DNA from: Planctomycetia bacterium
Lineage (GTDB): Bacteria > Planctomycetota > Phycisphaerae > Phycisphaerales > SM1A02
Direction of reading: 5' to 3'
Assembly: GCA_005798965.1 (NCBI GenBank)
Contig: SYIB01000313.1
Location: 1-5,672 of the forward strand
Length of the DNA stretch: 5,672 nucleotides
Shown here piece after piece: positions 1-5,672 of the stretch (its first letter is position 1; the number at the start of each line of letters is the position of its first letter). Position numbers and translations under genes: made by a program. The notes under the pieces were generated by a model, which had not been told where the DNA came from, searched no databases, and saw only the letters and a program-made list of their open reading frames with translations.

Positions 1-1101
1 AAGCAAGCCGCCTTCTTTTATGCCAGTGCCTTCGGCTTCCAGGTCGAGCAGGTCTCCGACCTGACCACCGGCAGCCGAACCACGGCCCAGTACCTGCTCA
101 CCCAGGGCAACATCCGGTTCATCCTCGAAACGGCACTGACCAGTGACCACCCTGTGGCCGAGGAGTGCCGCAAGTATGGCGACGGCGTGAAGGATGTGGC
201 CCTGACGGTGATCGACGCCGAACGCGCCTGGGAGCAGGCCCGCCGCAATGGTGGCGAGAGCGCCTACGAACCGCGAACGACCAGCGATGCCAACGGCAGC
301 GTCACCATGGCCGGCATCAAGACGTACGGCCGCGCCATCCACAGCTTCGTCAGCCGCACGGGCGCTTACGCCCTGCCGAACGTGAAGCAAGGCGCAGCCT
401 TTGCGCCGGGCTTCCGCCCCATGGGCACGTTCAGCTTGAATGCCTGGAACAAGGCCAACCCCTGCGGACTCAAGTTCGTCGATCACTGCGTGGGCAACGT
501 CGAACTGGGGAAGATGAACCACTGGGTCAAGTGGTACGAGGATGTCATGGGCTTCAAGATGTTCAAGCACTTCGATGAGAAGGACATCTCGACCGAGTAC
601 TCCGCGCTCATGAGCAAGGTCATGGCCAGCGGCAACCACCTCATCAAGATGCCCATCAACGAGCCGGCCGCCGGCAAGAAGAAGAGCCAGATCCAGGAGT
701 ACCTCGAGTGGCACGGCATGGCCGCAGGCGTGCAGCACCTGGCGCTGCGCACCGACGATGAGCTCCACAGCGTGGCGGAACTGCGTCGGCGTGGCGTCGA
801 CTTCCTTGCGCTGCCCGATGCGTACTACGAGAGCGTCTGGAACCGCGTCGACACGATGCTTCGCCAGCACGGCCACGAGGTCGTGAAAGAGGACCACCAG
901 AGGGTCAAGGATCTTGGCATCCTGGTCGACTCCGACGACGAGGGGTACCTGCTGCAACTCTTCACCAAGCCGCTGCAGGACCGCCCCACGCTCTTCTTCG
1001 AGATCATCTGCCGCCGTGGCTCGCAGAGCTTCGGCAAGGGCAACTTCAAGGCCCTCTTCGAGGCGCTTGAAATCGAGCAGGAACGCCGCGGCAACCTGTG
1101 A
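1..1101 (+). CDS. hppD: 4-hydroxyphenylpyruvate dioxygenase, 5'-truncated by the window edge
   Basis: Non-heme Fe(II) enzyme that converts 4-hydroxyphenylpyruvate and O2 to homogentisate and CO2, the second step of tyrosine breakdown, in the cytoplasm. The frame is open from base 1 to the TGA at 1099-1101 (366 residues visible). The first codons already read KQAAFFYASAFGFQV, a typical early HPPD segment, so only about 20-30 N-terminal residues should be missing. A GTG at 154 is internal and is not the start. Two vicinal-oxygen-chelate halves are present. The three iron ligands expected in the C-terminal half are visible: His in VDHCVGNV (visible residue 162), His in GVQHLALRT (246) and Glu in LFFEIICRRG (334). 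The C-terminal gating helix is the family signature GKGNFKALFEALE followed by EQERRGNL. Length and motifs suggest an intact enzyme. It points the same way as hmgA but is separated from it by a gene on the other strand. The promoter is outside the window. Confidence 0.96.
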   Translation, partial: KQAAFFYASAFGFQVEQVSDLTTGSRTTAQYLLTQGNIRFILETALTSDHPVAEECRKYGDGVKDVALTVIDAERAWEQARRNGGESAYEPRTTSDANGSVTMAGIKTYGRAIHSFVSRTGAYALPNVKQGAAFAPGFRPMGTFSLNAWNKANPCGLKFVDHCVGNVELGKMNHWVKWYEDVMGFKMFKHFDEKDISTEYSALMSKVMASGNHLIKMPINEPAAGKKKSQIQEYLEWHGMAAGVQHLALRTDDELHSVAELRRRGVDFLALPDAYYESVWNRVDTMLRQHGHEVVKEDHQRVKDLGILVDSDDEGYLLQLFTKPLQDRPTLFFEIICRRGSQSFGKGNFKALFEALEIEQERRGNL

Positions 1102-1118
1102 TGAATGCGGAGCGCGCG

Positions 1119-1145
1119 GCGCCTGGTGCGCCTGGTGCGCCCGGG
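1119..1145. repeat. Tandem 9-bp repeat, two exact copies plus one degenerate copy
   Basis: GCGCCTGGT occurs at 1119-1127 and again at 1128-1136, followed by the related GCGCCCGGG at 1137-1145. It lies just after the HPPD stop codon. Its second copy provides the left arm of the hairpin at 1131-1158, so the repeat gives two competing left arms for the same right arm. It is probably a small slippage expansion. Confidence 0.6.
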
Positions 1146-1158
1146 CGGCTGCACCAGG
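1131..1158. terminator. Hairpin between the convergent HPPD and RluA genes, possible bidirectional terminator
   Basis: CCTGGTGC at 1131-1138 is perfectly complementary to GCACCAGG at 1151-1158, giving an 8-bp stem with a 12-base GC-rich loop. It sits 30 bases after the HPPD stop and 7 bases beyond the RluA stop, in the only gap between the two convergent genes. No T-tract follows on either strand, so it is not a textbook intrinsic terminator. The terminator role is inferred from position. Confidence 0.45.
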
Positions 1159-1164
1159 ATCAGT

Positions 1165-1821
1165 TCAGGCCTCAAATCGCGAATCAGGATCCACGACCTC
1201 GTCGCCGTCGATGATGATGGCGTGCGCGTGCAGCGCCGCCTGGCCGAAGCCCAAGCGATCCAAGCCCCGGTACGTCGCATCGCTCGCCAGCGGAAAGCCG
1301 AGCCACGCAAACCCTGCTCTGATCTGGTGGCGGCGCCCCGGCCCCACGAGTTCGATCTCGACCAGATCGTGCAACGACCCGCGCGAGAGCACCGACCATC
1401 GGCAGATCCCGCGCGTGGAGGCTTCGCCGCGCTCACTCACGCTGACCTTGGATGAGCTGCGATGGCGCCCCGTGAAGTGCAGGGCAAACTGCCCCCGGTC
1501 GCGCGCGCCGGTGGCGACCCACGCTCGATAGCGCTTGTCCACGGCATGCTGAGACGGCTCGCCTGAGAATGCCGATCGAAGTTCCGCAAGCGCGGGCTCC
1601 GACCGCGCAGCAACCAAGCAGCCACTGGTGCCCTCATCCAGCCGATGCACGAGGCCCGCACCCTCGAGTGATGCCTGCGAGGACGCGGCCGAGCGCAACC
1701 ACGCTTCGATCGTGTGCTGGCCGCCACCAAACTGTTCCACCGAATGCCAGCCGGAGGGCTTCCCGATCACGAGCCACGTCGCTCGTTCGGCGATGATGCT
1801 GGGCTCGGCGCGAGGTGTCAT
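1165..1821 (-). CDS. RluA-family pseudouridine synthase
   Basis: Predicted RNA-modifying enzyme that isomerises uridine to pseudouridine in rRNA or tRNA; the exact target site cannot be told from the sequence. From the ATG at 1821 it has 218 residues. Family motifs appear in order: the IGKPSGWHSV segment (residues 19-28), the catalytic loop HRLDEGTSG with the nucleophile Asp at about 62, KRYRAWVATG (96-105), GRRHQIRAG (162-170) leading into GFPLASDATYRG, and a late LHAHAI segment. No N-terminal S4 domain is present, so this is a short catalytic-domain-only form, as in the RluA and TruC-like branches. An in-frame GTG at 1854 would add 11 residues. The ATG is preferred because the extra residues match nothing in the family and would consume the divergent promoter gap. 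No clear Shine-Dalgarno precedes the ATG. The gene converges on HPPD and diverges from hmgA. A link to tyrosine breakdown is not expected. Confidence 0.9.
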   Translation of the reverse strand: MTPRAEPSIIAERATWLVIGKPSGWHSVEQFGGGQHTIEAWLRSAASSQASLEGAGLVHRLDEGTSGCLVAARSEPALAELRSAFSGEPSQHAVDKRYRAWVATGARDRGQFALHFTGRHRSSSKVSVSERGEASTRGICRWSVLSRGSLHDLVEIELVGPGRRHQIRAGFAWLGFPLASDATYRGLDRLGFGQAALHAHAIIIDGDEVVDPDSRFEA

Positions 1822-1882
1822 TGCCCGCCGAGGGTACGGGCGCGACAGGCGCACGGCTACACTTGCAGCCCAGAGGATCCCA
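1822..1882. promoter_or_regulatory. Divergent intergenic region, possible hmgA promoter
   Basis: This 61-base gap separates the starts of the RluA-type gene and hmgA, so any local promoters for both must lie here or in the adjacent coding ends. A -10-like TACACT occurs at 1858-1863 on the + strand, about 20 bases before the hmgA ATG, which would give a very short leader. No convincing -35 box is found at the usual spacing. A weak inverted pair, GCCCG at 1823-1827 and CGGGC at 1837-1841, could be an operator but is only 5 bp long. Promoter assignment is tentative. Confidence 0.35.
1872..1877 (+). promoter_or_regulatory. Ribosome binding site that decides the hmgA start
   Basis: AGAGGA lies 5 bases before the ATG at 1883. 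The reading frame is open much further upstream (to about 1628), but only this ATG has a Shine-Dalgarno and begins a protein with the expected HmgA N-terminus (MAYYTTMGKLPGKRHIQ). The upstream codons overlap the RluA gene on the other strand. Confidence 0.7.
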
Positions 1883-3199
1883 ATGGCCTACTACACCACC
1901 ATGGGCAAGTTGCCCGGCAAGCGCCACATCCAGTTCCGCGCCCCCAATGGCCGCCTCTACAGCGAGGAAGTCTTCGGGACCGAGGGCTTCACAGGCCCGA
2001 CCAGCACGCTCTACCACATCAACGCCCCAACGCAGGTCTGCGGCTGGGAACCCTTGTACGACGCTCAGCCCGAGTACATCGAGAAGAACGTGATGCGCAT
2101 GCGCCATACGCGCAGCAGCCCGATGCTGCCGCAAGGCGATCCGATCACCGGCCGCGTGATCCTCTACGGCAACGCCGACGTCGAGATGGGCGTGTGTATC
2201 CCTGCCGACGGCATGGACTACCACTACAAGAGCGTGTTCGACGACTGCCTCTTCGTCCACCATGGCCGCGGCACGCTGTTCACCATGTTCGGCGCGATCC
2301 CCTTCGGGCCCAAGGACTACCTCGTCATCCCGAAGGGCACGATCTACCGACTGGTCTTCGAGAAGCCCAAGGCCGATGCACCCGCGAACAAGTTCATCTT
2401 CATGGAAGCCGTGAACGGCAGCCTGATCCTGCCGCCGCCACGCTACTTGAGCAAGAAGAGCGCGCAATTCCTGGAGCACGCCCCCTACTGCGAGCGCGAC
2501 CTGCGGCTGCCGCAGTTGCCGATGACCTTCGATGAGCGTGGCGAGTACGAGGTACGCATCAAGAGCCGCGGCTGGGTGCACAGCTACACCTACGAGTACC
2601 ACCCGCTCGACGTGGTGGGCTGGGATGGGTGCGTCTATCCCTACGCGTTCAACATCGACGACTTCAGTCCGATCGTCGGCAAGCATCACATGCCACCGCC
2701 GACGCACCAGACCTTCGAGGCACACAACTTCGTGATCTGCTCGTTCTGCCCACGGCCACTTGACTTCCACGAGCATGCGATCGTGGTGCCGTACAACCAC
2801 TCGAACCTCGACTCAGACGAAGTGCTGTACTACGTCGAAGGCAACTACAAAGCCCGCCGCGGCATCGAGAGCGGTTCGCTCACGCTGCACCCGCAGGGCA
2901 TTCCGCACGGTCCGCACCCCGGCACCGTCGAGGCCACGATCGGACTGACCCACACCAACGAGCTCGCCGTGATGTGCGACACGTTCCGTCCGCTCATGGC
3001 CACGCGTGCGGCCGTCGAATTGGACGAGCCGCTTTACCCGGCTTCCTGGGAAGATGGCGCGATGACTGCGAGCAGCAAGATTCATACGCCGAAGGCGGCC
3101 AAGCCTTCCCGCGATGCAAAGGCGGCAAAGCCGGCAGCCAAGAGCAAGCCCGCTCGCCGTGCCCCCGCTCGCGCCGGAAACGCGAACACCTGGGACTGA
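1883..3199 (+). CDS. hmgA: Homogentisate 1,2-dioxygenase with a basic C-terminal tail
   Basis: Fe(II) ring-cleaving dioxygenase that turns homogentisate and O2 into maleylacetoacetate, directly after HPPD in tyrosine breakdown; cytoplasmic. The protein has 438 residues and a double-cupin layout. The N-terminal part carries LYSEEVFGTEGFTGPTSTLY and the central part the hydrophobic cupin strands (LPPPRYLSKK). The C-terminal metal region contains GKHHMPPPTHQTFEAHNF. Compared with the human enzyme (His335, Glu341, His371), the likely iron ligands are His306 in PYNHSNLD, Glu313 in SDEVLYY and His342 in GIPHGPHPG; this is my hand alignment. The recognisable core ends near residue 393 (YPASWEDGA). 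Residues 394-438 form a low-complexity tail with 7 Lys, 4 Arg, 13 Ala and 5 Pro but only 2 Asp, which I do not recall from other HmgA proteins. The stop codon overlaps the start of the next gene (TGATG), suggesting coupled translation. Confidence 0.94.
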   Translation: MAYYTTMGKLPGKRHIQFRAPNGRLYSEEVFGTEGFTGPTSTLYHINAPTQVCGWEPLYDAQPEYIEKNVMRMRHTRSSPMLPQGDPITGRVILYGNADVEMGVCIPADGMDYHYKSVFDDCLFVHHGRGTLFTMFGAIPFGPKDYLVIPKGTIYRLVFEKPKADAPANKFIFMEAVNGSLILPPPRYLSKKSAQFLEHAPYCERDLRLPQLPMTFDERGEYEVRIKSRGWVHSYTYEYHPLDVVGWDGCVYPYAFNIDDFSPIVGKHHMPPPTHQTFEAHNFVICSFCPRPLDFHEHAIVVPYNHSNLDSDEVLYYVEGNYKARRGIESGSLTLHPQGIPHGPHPGTVEATIGLTHTNELAVMCDTFRPLMATRAAVELDEPLYPASWEDGAMTASSKIHTPKAAKPSRDAKAAKPAAKSKPARRAPARAGNANTWD

Positions 3200-3951
3200 T
3201 GGCCATGCATGAGCCACTGGTTGCAGCCCTGGCCGTCATGGGAGTGGGCACGATGATGGCTGTCGGTGCATCGCTGCCCCCCACGCATGCGGGGCAGTCC
3301 GTGCAGGACGCTCCGAAGCAAGCGCCCGCGGGCGCTCCGTCAGCACCGCCTCCCGAGGCGCCGCCGGCACAGGATGCACCGTCGCCGCCAGCGATTGTGC
3401 CGACCCCTTCGGCAGATGAGACTCGACCCGCCGCAACACCGCCTGTGACCCCTTCGGACGACCCGCTGCCCCCGCAAATCCCGAACCTCAGCGAAGCCGG
3501 CCTGCCGGTGGTTCGCCTCGCCCTCGGCGGCGAGCCGTTCGACCTCGAGCTCGCGGCAAGCGATGCCGCCATCGCCAAGGGGCTCTCGGGCCGTGAGCGT
3601 GTGCGGCGTCACCGCGGCATGCTCTTCGTGATGCCCTACTCGCGGGAACTCGGCTTCTGGATGGTCGATTGCCTGGTACCGATCGACATCGCGTACGTGA
3701 ACGAGCAAGGGATCGTGACCGGCGTGCACACGATGAAGACCGAACCGCTGCAGCGCGCCGACGAGTCGCGTGGTGCCTACGAAGTCAGGCTGCCGCGCTA
3801 TCCCAGCGGCGCCAAGGCCCGCTACGCGATCGAACTCGCAGCGGGTGAGTTCGCGCGCCTGGGAATCACCAAGGGCAGCGAGATCAAGGTCGACTGGCAG
3901 GGCGTGAACACCGTCGCTCGCGCTGCGCGCTTGGCCGGCTCGAAGCGCTGA
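3199..3951 (+). CDS. DUF192-domain protein, exported or membrane-anchored, with a Pro/Ala-rich linker
   Basis: DUF192 proteins are small beta-rich domains of unsettled function, often exported. The chosen ATG at 3199 shares its A with the hmgA stop (TGATG) and gives 250 residues; an ATG at 3205 is an alternative. Residues 6-26 are hydrophobic (VAALAVMGVGTMMAVGASL), consistent with a signal peptide or single membrane anchor. Residues about 33-98 are a disordered stretch dominated by Pro, Ala and Gln. The DUF192 domain covers about 103-233: KGLSGRERV (127-135), HRGMLFVMPYS, LGFWMVDCLVPIDIAYVN (151-168), and the closing YAIELAAGEFARLGITKGSEI. All the usual signatures are present, so it appears intact. 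No strong Shine-Dalgarno precedes it, so it probably depends on translation of hmgA. An extracytoplasmic partner for a cytoplasmic ring-cleavage enzyme is not obvious; co-expression may be incidental. Confidence 0.88.
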   Translation: MAMHEPLVAALAVMGVGTMMAVGASLPPTHAGQSVQDAPKQAPAGAPSAPPPEAPPAQDAPSPPAIVPTPSADETRPAATPPVTPSDDPLPPQIPNLSEAGLPVVRLALGGEPFDLELAASDAAIAKGLSGRERVRRHRGMLFVMPYSRELGFWMVDCLVPIDIAYVNEQGIVTGVHTMKTEPLQRADESRGAYEVRLPRYPSGAKARYAIELAAGEFARLGITKGSEIKVDWQGVNTVARAARLAGSKR

Positions 3952-4005
3952 AGCGCGCCGCATGGGTGTGCTGACGTCGCCGTACCGGCTCGAGGCGCTG
4001 ACGCC
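3935..4005 (+). repeat. Imperfect 21-base direct repeat, 50 bases apart
   Basis: The 21 bases at 3935-3955, which include the last codons and stop of the DUF192 gene, match those at 3985-4005 at 18 of 21 positions. Both copies share the core CCGGCTCGA then GCGCTGA. The second copy forms the left arm and loop of the hairpin at 3987-4012. A third GCGCTGA occurs at 4041-4047. This suggests a short local duplication of the gene's 3' end, though GC-rich sequence raises chance similarity. Confidence 0.45.
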
Positions 4006-4012
4006 TCGAGTC
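3987..4012. terminator. Strong hairpin between convergent genes, likely bidirectional terminator
   Basis: CTCGAGGCG at 3989-3997 is perfectly complementary to CGCCTCGAG at 4002-4010 across a 4-base loop (CTGA). Two further outer pairs (one G-T, one G-C) extend the stem to 11 bp. It lies 35 bases past the DUF192 stop and about 46 bases past the fah stop on the other strand, in the middle of the only gap between the two units. No T-run follows on either side, so it differs from a classical Rho-independent terminator; function is inferred from stem strength and position. Confidence 0.65.
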
Positions 4013-4058
4013 ACTCGGACGCGATGCCGACGCGGGTGGAGCGCTGAGACCCCACGGC

Positions 4059-5366
4059 TCACGCCACGGGCAGCACGATGCCGCGACACTCACCGAAGCT
4101 GAGCTTGGGGAGCCCATCGCGCACGGCCCAGCCGCGCAGGATCACCTCGTCGCCGTCCTGCAGGAACTTGCGCTCGGTGCCGTCGGGCAGCGTGATCGGC
4201 TTGCTGCCACGCCACGTGAGCTCGAGCATGCAGCCGCGCCCGTCCTCGCCTGCCCCGCTGATCGTGCCGCTGCCGATGAGATCACCTGGCCGCATGCGGC
4301 AGCCGCTCACCGTGTGGTGGGCCATCATCTGGTTCATGCTCCACCACAGATCGGTCCCGCGGCTGCGGCTGACGACCATCGCAGGCAGACCACGCTCGCG
4401 CATGGTCGCGCTGGAGATCGCGACCTCGAGCCGCACGTCCAGCAGGAAGTCGCCATCCCATCGCAGATACTCGAGCGGCTGCGGGTCGCCTTCCCCGCGA
4501 GCCGGCATCGGCACGCGGTACGGGGCGAGCGCCTCGGCCGTGACGACCCACGGGCTGATCGACGTGATGAAGTTCTTCGCCGTGAACGGGCCGAGCGGCT
4601 GGTACTCCCACTTCTGCAGGTCGCGCGCGCTCCAGTCGTTCAGGAGCACGTGGCCGAAGATGCGCTGTGCGGCCTCGGCCACGCCCACGCGCTGGCCGAT
4701 CTCGTTGGCCTGCCCACCCACGATGGCCCCGAGCTCGAGCTCGTAATCGAGCAGCCGGCACGGCGTGAGCGACGGCGGACCGTCATCGGCCTGCACGGTC
4801 TGCCCCATGGGTCGACGCACGGCGGCACCGCTGGCAACAACCGTGCTGGCGCGGCCGTGATAGCCCATGGGCAGGTGCTTCCAGTTCGGCATGAGCGGGT
4901 TCGTGGGCCGGAACATCGAGCCCACGTTGGTGGCGTGATGGATCGACGCGTAAAAGTCCGTGTAGTCGCCGATGTCGCAGGGCAGGCGCATCGTGATGCC
5001 CCATGCAGGAAGGAGTGCATCCTTGACGACGGGTGCATCGCGGAGTTCGCTGCACGATTCGCCCAGCAGGCGCTGGAGCTCGGCACGAGCCTGCGACCAC
5101 GCCACGTGGCCGAGCCCGAGATACTCGTTGAGCACGGGCTTCGCCAGGGCATCTTGGATCCGGCGGTCCAGCCGCGCGAGCACACCTGACTCCACGCAAC
5201 GATGAAGATCGAGGATGCTGTCGCCGATCCGTACGCCCAGTCGCGCACCACGACCCTCTCCGCTCCACGCCCCCAACGGCAGATTCGCGGGGCCGAAGCC
5301 CTCACTCTTGCCCTCGCCATCGGCCGACCGGGCACCTGCAACCCACGACGCTCCGGAAGCGTTCAT
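4059..5366 (-). CDS. fahA: Fumarylacetoacetase
   Basis: Hydrolyses fumarylacetoacetate to fumarate and acetoacetate, the last step of the homogentisate route; cytoplasmic and dependent on a divalent metal. It has 435 residues, close to the roughly 420 of the mammalian enzyme. The N-terminal SH3-like part carries GFGPANLPLGAW and LGVRIGDSILDL. In the catalytic domain the residues known from mouse Fah are all found by hand alignment: metal ligands Asp137 (DYTDFY), Glu209 and Glu211 (LDYELEL) and Asp244 (NDWSARD); catalytic His144 (HHATNVGSMFR); Tyr139, Arg248, Gln251, Tyr255, Lys264, Thr368 (SGTISG) and Glu382 (MLELTW). The start at 5366 is chosen over an in-frame GTG at 5372 because the ATG has a strong Shine-Dalgarno at ideal spacing. 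That ATG overlaps the upstream gene's stop as ATGA, so the two are probably co-transcribed. It converges on the hmgA-DUF192 unit and appears fully functional. Confidence 0.96.
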   Translation of the reverse strand: MNASGASWVAGARSADGEGKSEGFGPANLPLGAWSGEGRGARLGVRIGDSILDLHRCVESGVLARLDRRIQDALAKPVLNEYLGLGHVAWSQARAELQRLLGESCSELRDAPVVKDALLPAWGITMRLPCDIGDYTDFYASIHHATNVGSMFRPTNPLMPNWKHLPMGYHGRASTVVASGAAVRRPMGQTVQADDGPPSLTPCRLLDYELELGAIVGGQANEIGQRVGVAEAAQRIFGHVLLNDWSARDLQKWEYQPLGPFTAKNFITSISPWVVTAEALAPYRVPMPARGEGDPQPLEYLRWDGDFLLDVRLEVAISSATMRERGLPAMVVSRSRGTDLWWSMNQMMAHHTVSGCRMRPGDLIGSGTISGAGEDGRGCMLELTWRGSKPITLPDGTERKFLQDGDEVILRGWAVRDGLPKLSFGECRGIVLPVA

Positions 5367-5672
5367 GCGCACTCCTTCTTGCTCACCAGACCCATGGCCA
5401 AAAGATCCTCGAGTGGTTCATCGTAGCTGCACGAGCCGAAACTGTGCATGAGCTGTGCACGGGCAAGCGCTGCCTGCGCTGCCGTGATGCGGAGGCCATC
5501 CCAGGAGATGCCCTGCACGTCGATCGTGAACGCGCCGGGCCGCTCATCAGCCAGGAGCCGCTCGAGGCCCCCACGATCGATCGCGCCCGCATGCATCATG
5601 CATGAGCCCACGATCACGTTCATGAAGCCATGCTGCGTGCATCCGATGGCCGGCACGGCATGACGGAGCGCC
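5363..5672 (-). CDS. Unrecognised protein, C-terminal part only, directly upstream of fah
   Basis: The frame is open from the window edge to the TGA at 5363-5365, giving 102 visible C-terminal residues; the start lies outside. I do not recognise the family. Visible landmarks are GCTQHGFMNVIVGSCMMHAG (residues 10-29), an acidic/aliphatic stretch FTIDVQGISWDGLRIT (48-63), an alanine-rich probable helix (64-75), and a C-terminal HSFGSCSYDEPLEDL (76-90). Four Cys and four His residues lie in this fragment, but no standard metal-binding or nucleophile motif is clear. It does not look like the GST-fold maleylacetoacetate isomerase. The stop overlaps the fah ATG by 4 bases and the fah ribosome binding site lies inside its last codons, so it is very likely in the same operon. 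A role linked to tyrosine breakdown is possible by context only. Coding status is supported by the open frame, the exact coupling and protein-like composition. Confidence 0.75.
   Translation of the reverse strand, partial: ALRHAVPAIGCTQHGFMNVIVGSCMMHAGAIDRGGLERLLADERPGAFTIDVQGISWDGLRITAAQAALARAQLMHSFGSCSYDEPLEDLLAMGLVSKKECA
5372..5380 (-). promoter_or_regulatory. Ribosome binding site of fah
   Basis: On the minus strand AAGAAGGAG ends 5 bases before the ATG at 5366. It lies within the last codons of the upstream gene. It decides the fah start against the in-frame GTG at 5372, which would overlap the site itself. Confidence 0.8.

Noticed and set aside
1823..1841. Inverted repeat GCCCG / CGGGC in the divergent gap as a regulator binding site
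   Set aside because: Only 5 bp per arm in GC-rich DNA, which is common by chance; not enough to call an operator.
1628..1882. Upstream extension of the hmgA frame by 85 codons
   Set aside because: The extension overlaps the RluA-type gene, has no HmgA similarity, and the ATG at 1883 has a good ribosome binding site and a family-like N-terminus.
1634..2800. 388-codon open frame on the minus strand across hmgA and the RluA-type gene start
   Set aside because: It is antisense to a clear HmgA coding sequence, is rich in Val/Ala/His/Asp typical of reverse-frame shadows in GC-rich genes, and has no recognisable motif or ribosome binding site.
3340..4089. 249-codon minus-strand frame across the DUF192 gene and the convergent gap
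   Set aside because: It reads through the hairpin and overlaps the end of fah, with an Arg-rich low-complexity product and no family resemblance; the DUF192 frame explains the region.
4314..5189. 291-codon open frame on the plus strand antisense to fah
   Set aside because: It lies wholly inside the fah gene, whose residues match the family throughout; the composition is Arg/His/Ala-rich noise expected from GC-biased third positions.
5588..5604. Repeated ATGCAT-like words suggesting a palindromic site
   Set aside because: They fall inside the coding frame as Met-Met-His-Ala codons and show no wider structure.

Overview
The window looks like a bacterial chromosome segment of high GC content (mostly G/C third positions). 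Most of it is a homogentisate-route tyrosine catabolism locus. Three enzymes of the route can be recognised from family motifs: 4-hydroxyphenylpyruvate dioxygenase (HPPD, 5' end cut off by the window), homogentisate 1,2-dioxygenase (HmgA) and fumarylacetoacetase (Fah). Short intergenic gaps, start/stop overlaps and the absence of introns point to a bacterium. The protein style (compact HPPD ending in the GKGNFKALFEALE...RGNL signature, alanine/proline-rich linkers) would fit Planctomycetota or a similar high-GC environmental lineage. That placement is an impression and is not proven by the sequence.

Layout. 1-1101 (+): HPPD, nearly complete. 1102-1164: short convergent gap with a tandem 9-mer and a hairpin. 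1165-1821 (-): RluA-type pseudouridine synthase, unrelated to tyrosine breakdown. 1822-1882: divergent gap with a possible -10 element and a good ribosome binding site for the next gene. 1883-3199 (+): HmgA with an unusual basic Ala/Lys/Pro tail. 3199-3951 (+): DUF192-domain protein with an N-terminal hydrophobic segment, joined to hmgA by a TGATG stop/start overlap. 3952-4058: convergent gap with a strong GC-rich hairpin. 4059-5366 (-): Fah with its known catalytic and metal-binding residues in place. 5363-5672 (-): C-terminal part of an unrecognised protein, overlapping the fah start by ATGA.

How the genes work together. HPPD converts 4-hydroxyphenylpyruvate to homogentisate, HmgA opens the ring to maleylacetoacetate, and Fah splits fumarylacetoacetate to fumarate and acetoacetate. 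The maleylacetoacetate isomerase that normally joins the last two steps is not recognisable here. The enzymes lie in separate transcription units on both strands, not in one operon. Everything except the partial protein at 5363-5672 belongs to a known family. I see no mobile element, CRISPR array, tRNA or rRNA. The window reads mainly as ordinary metabolism; the unknown gene coupled to fah is the part most worth a second look.
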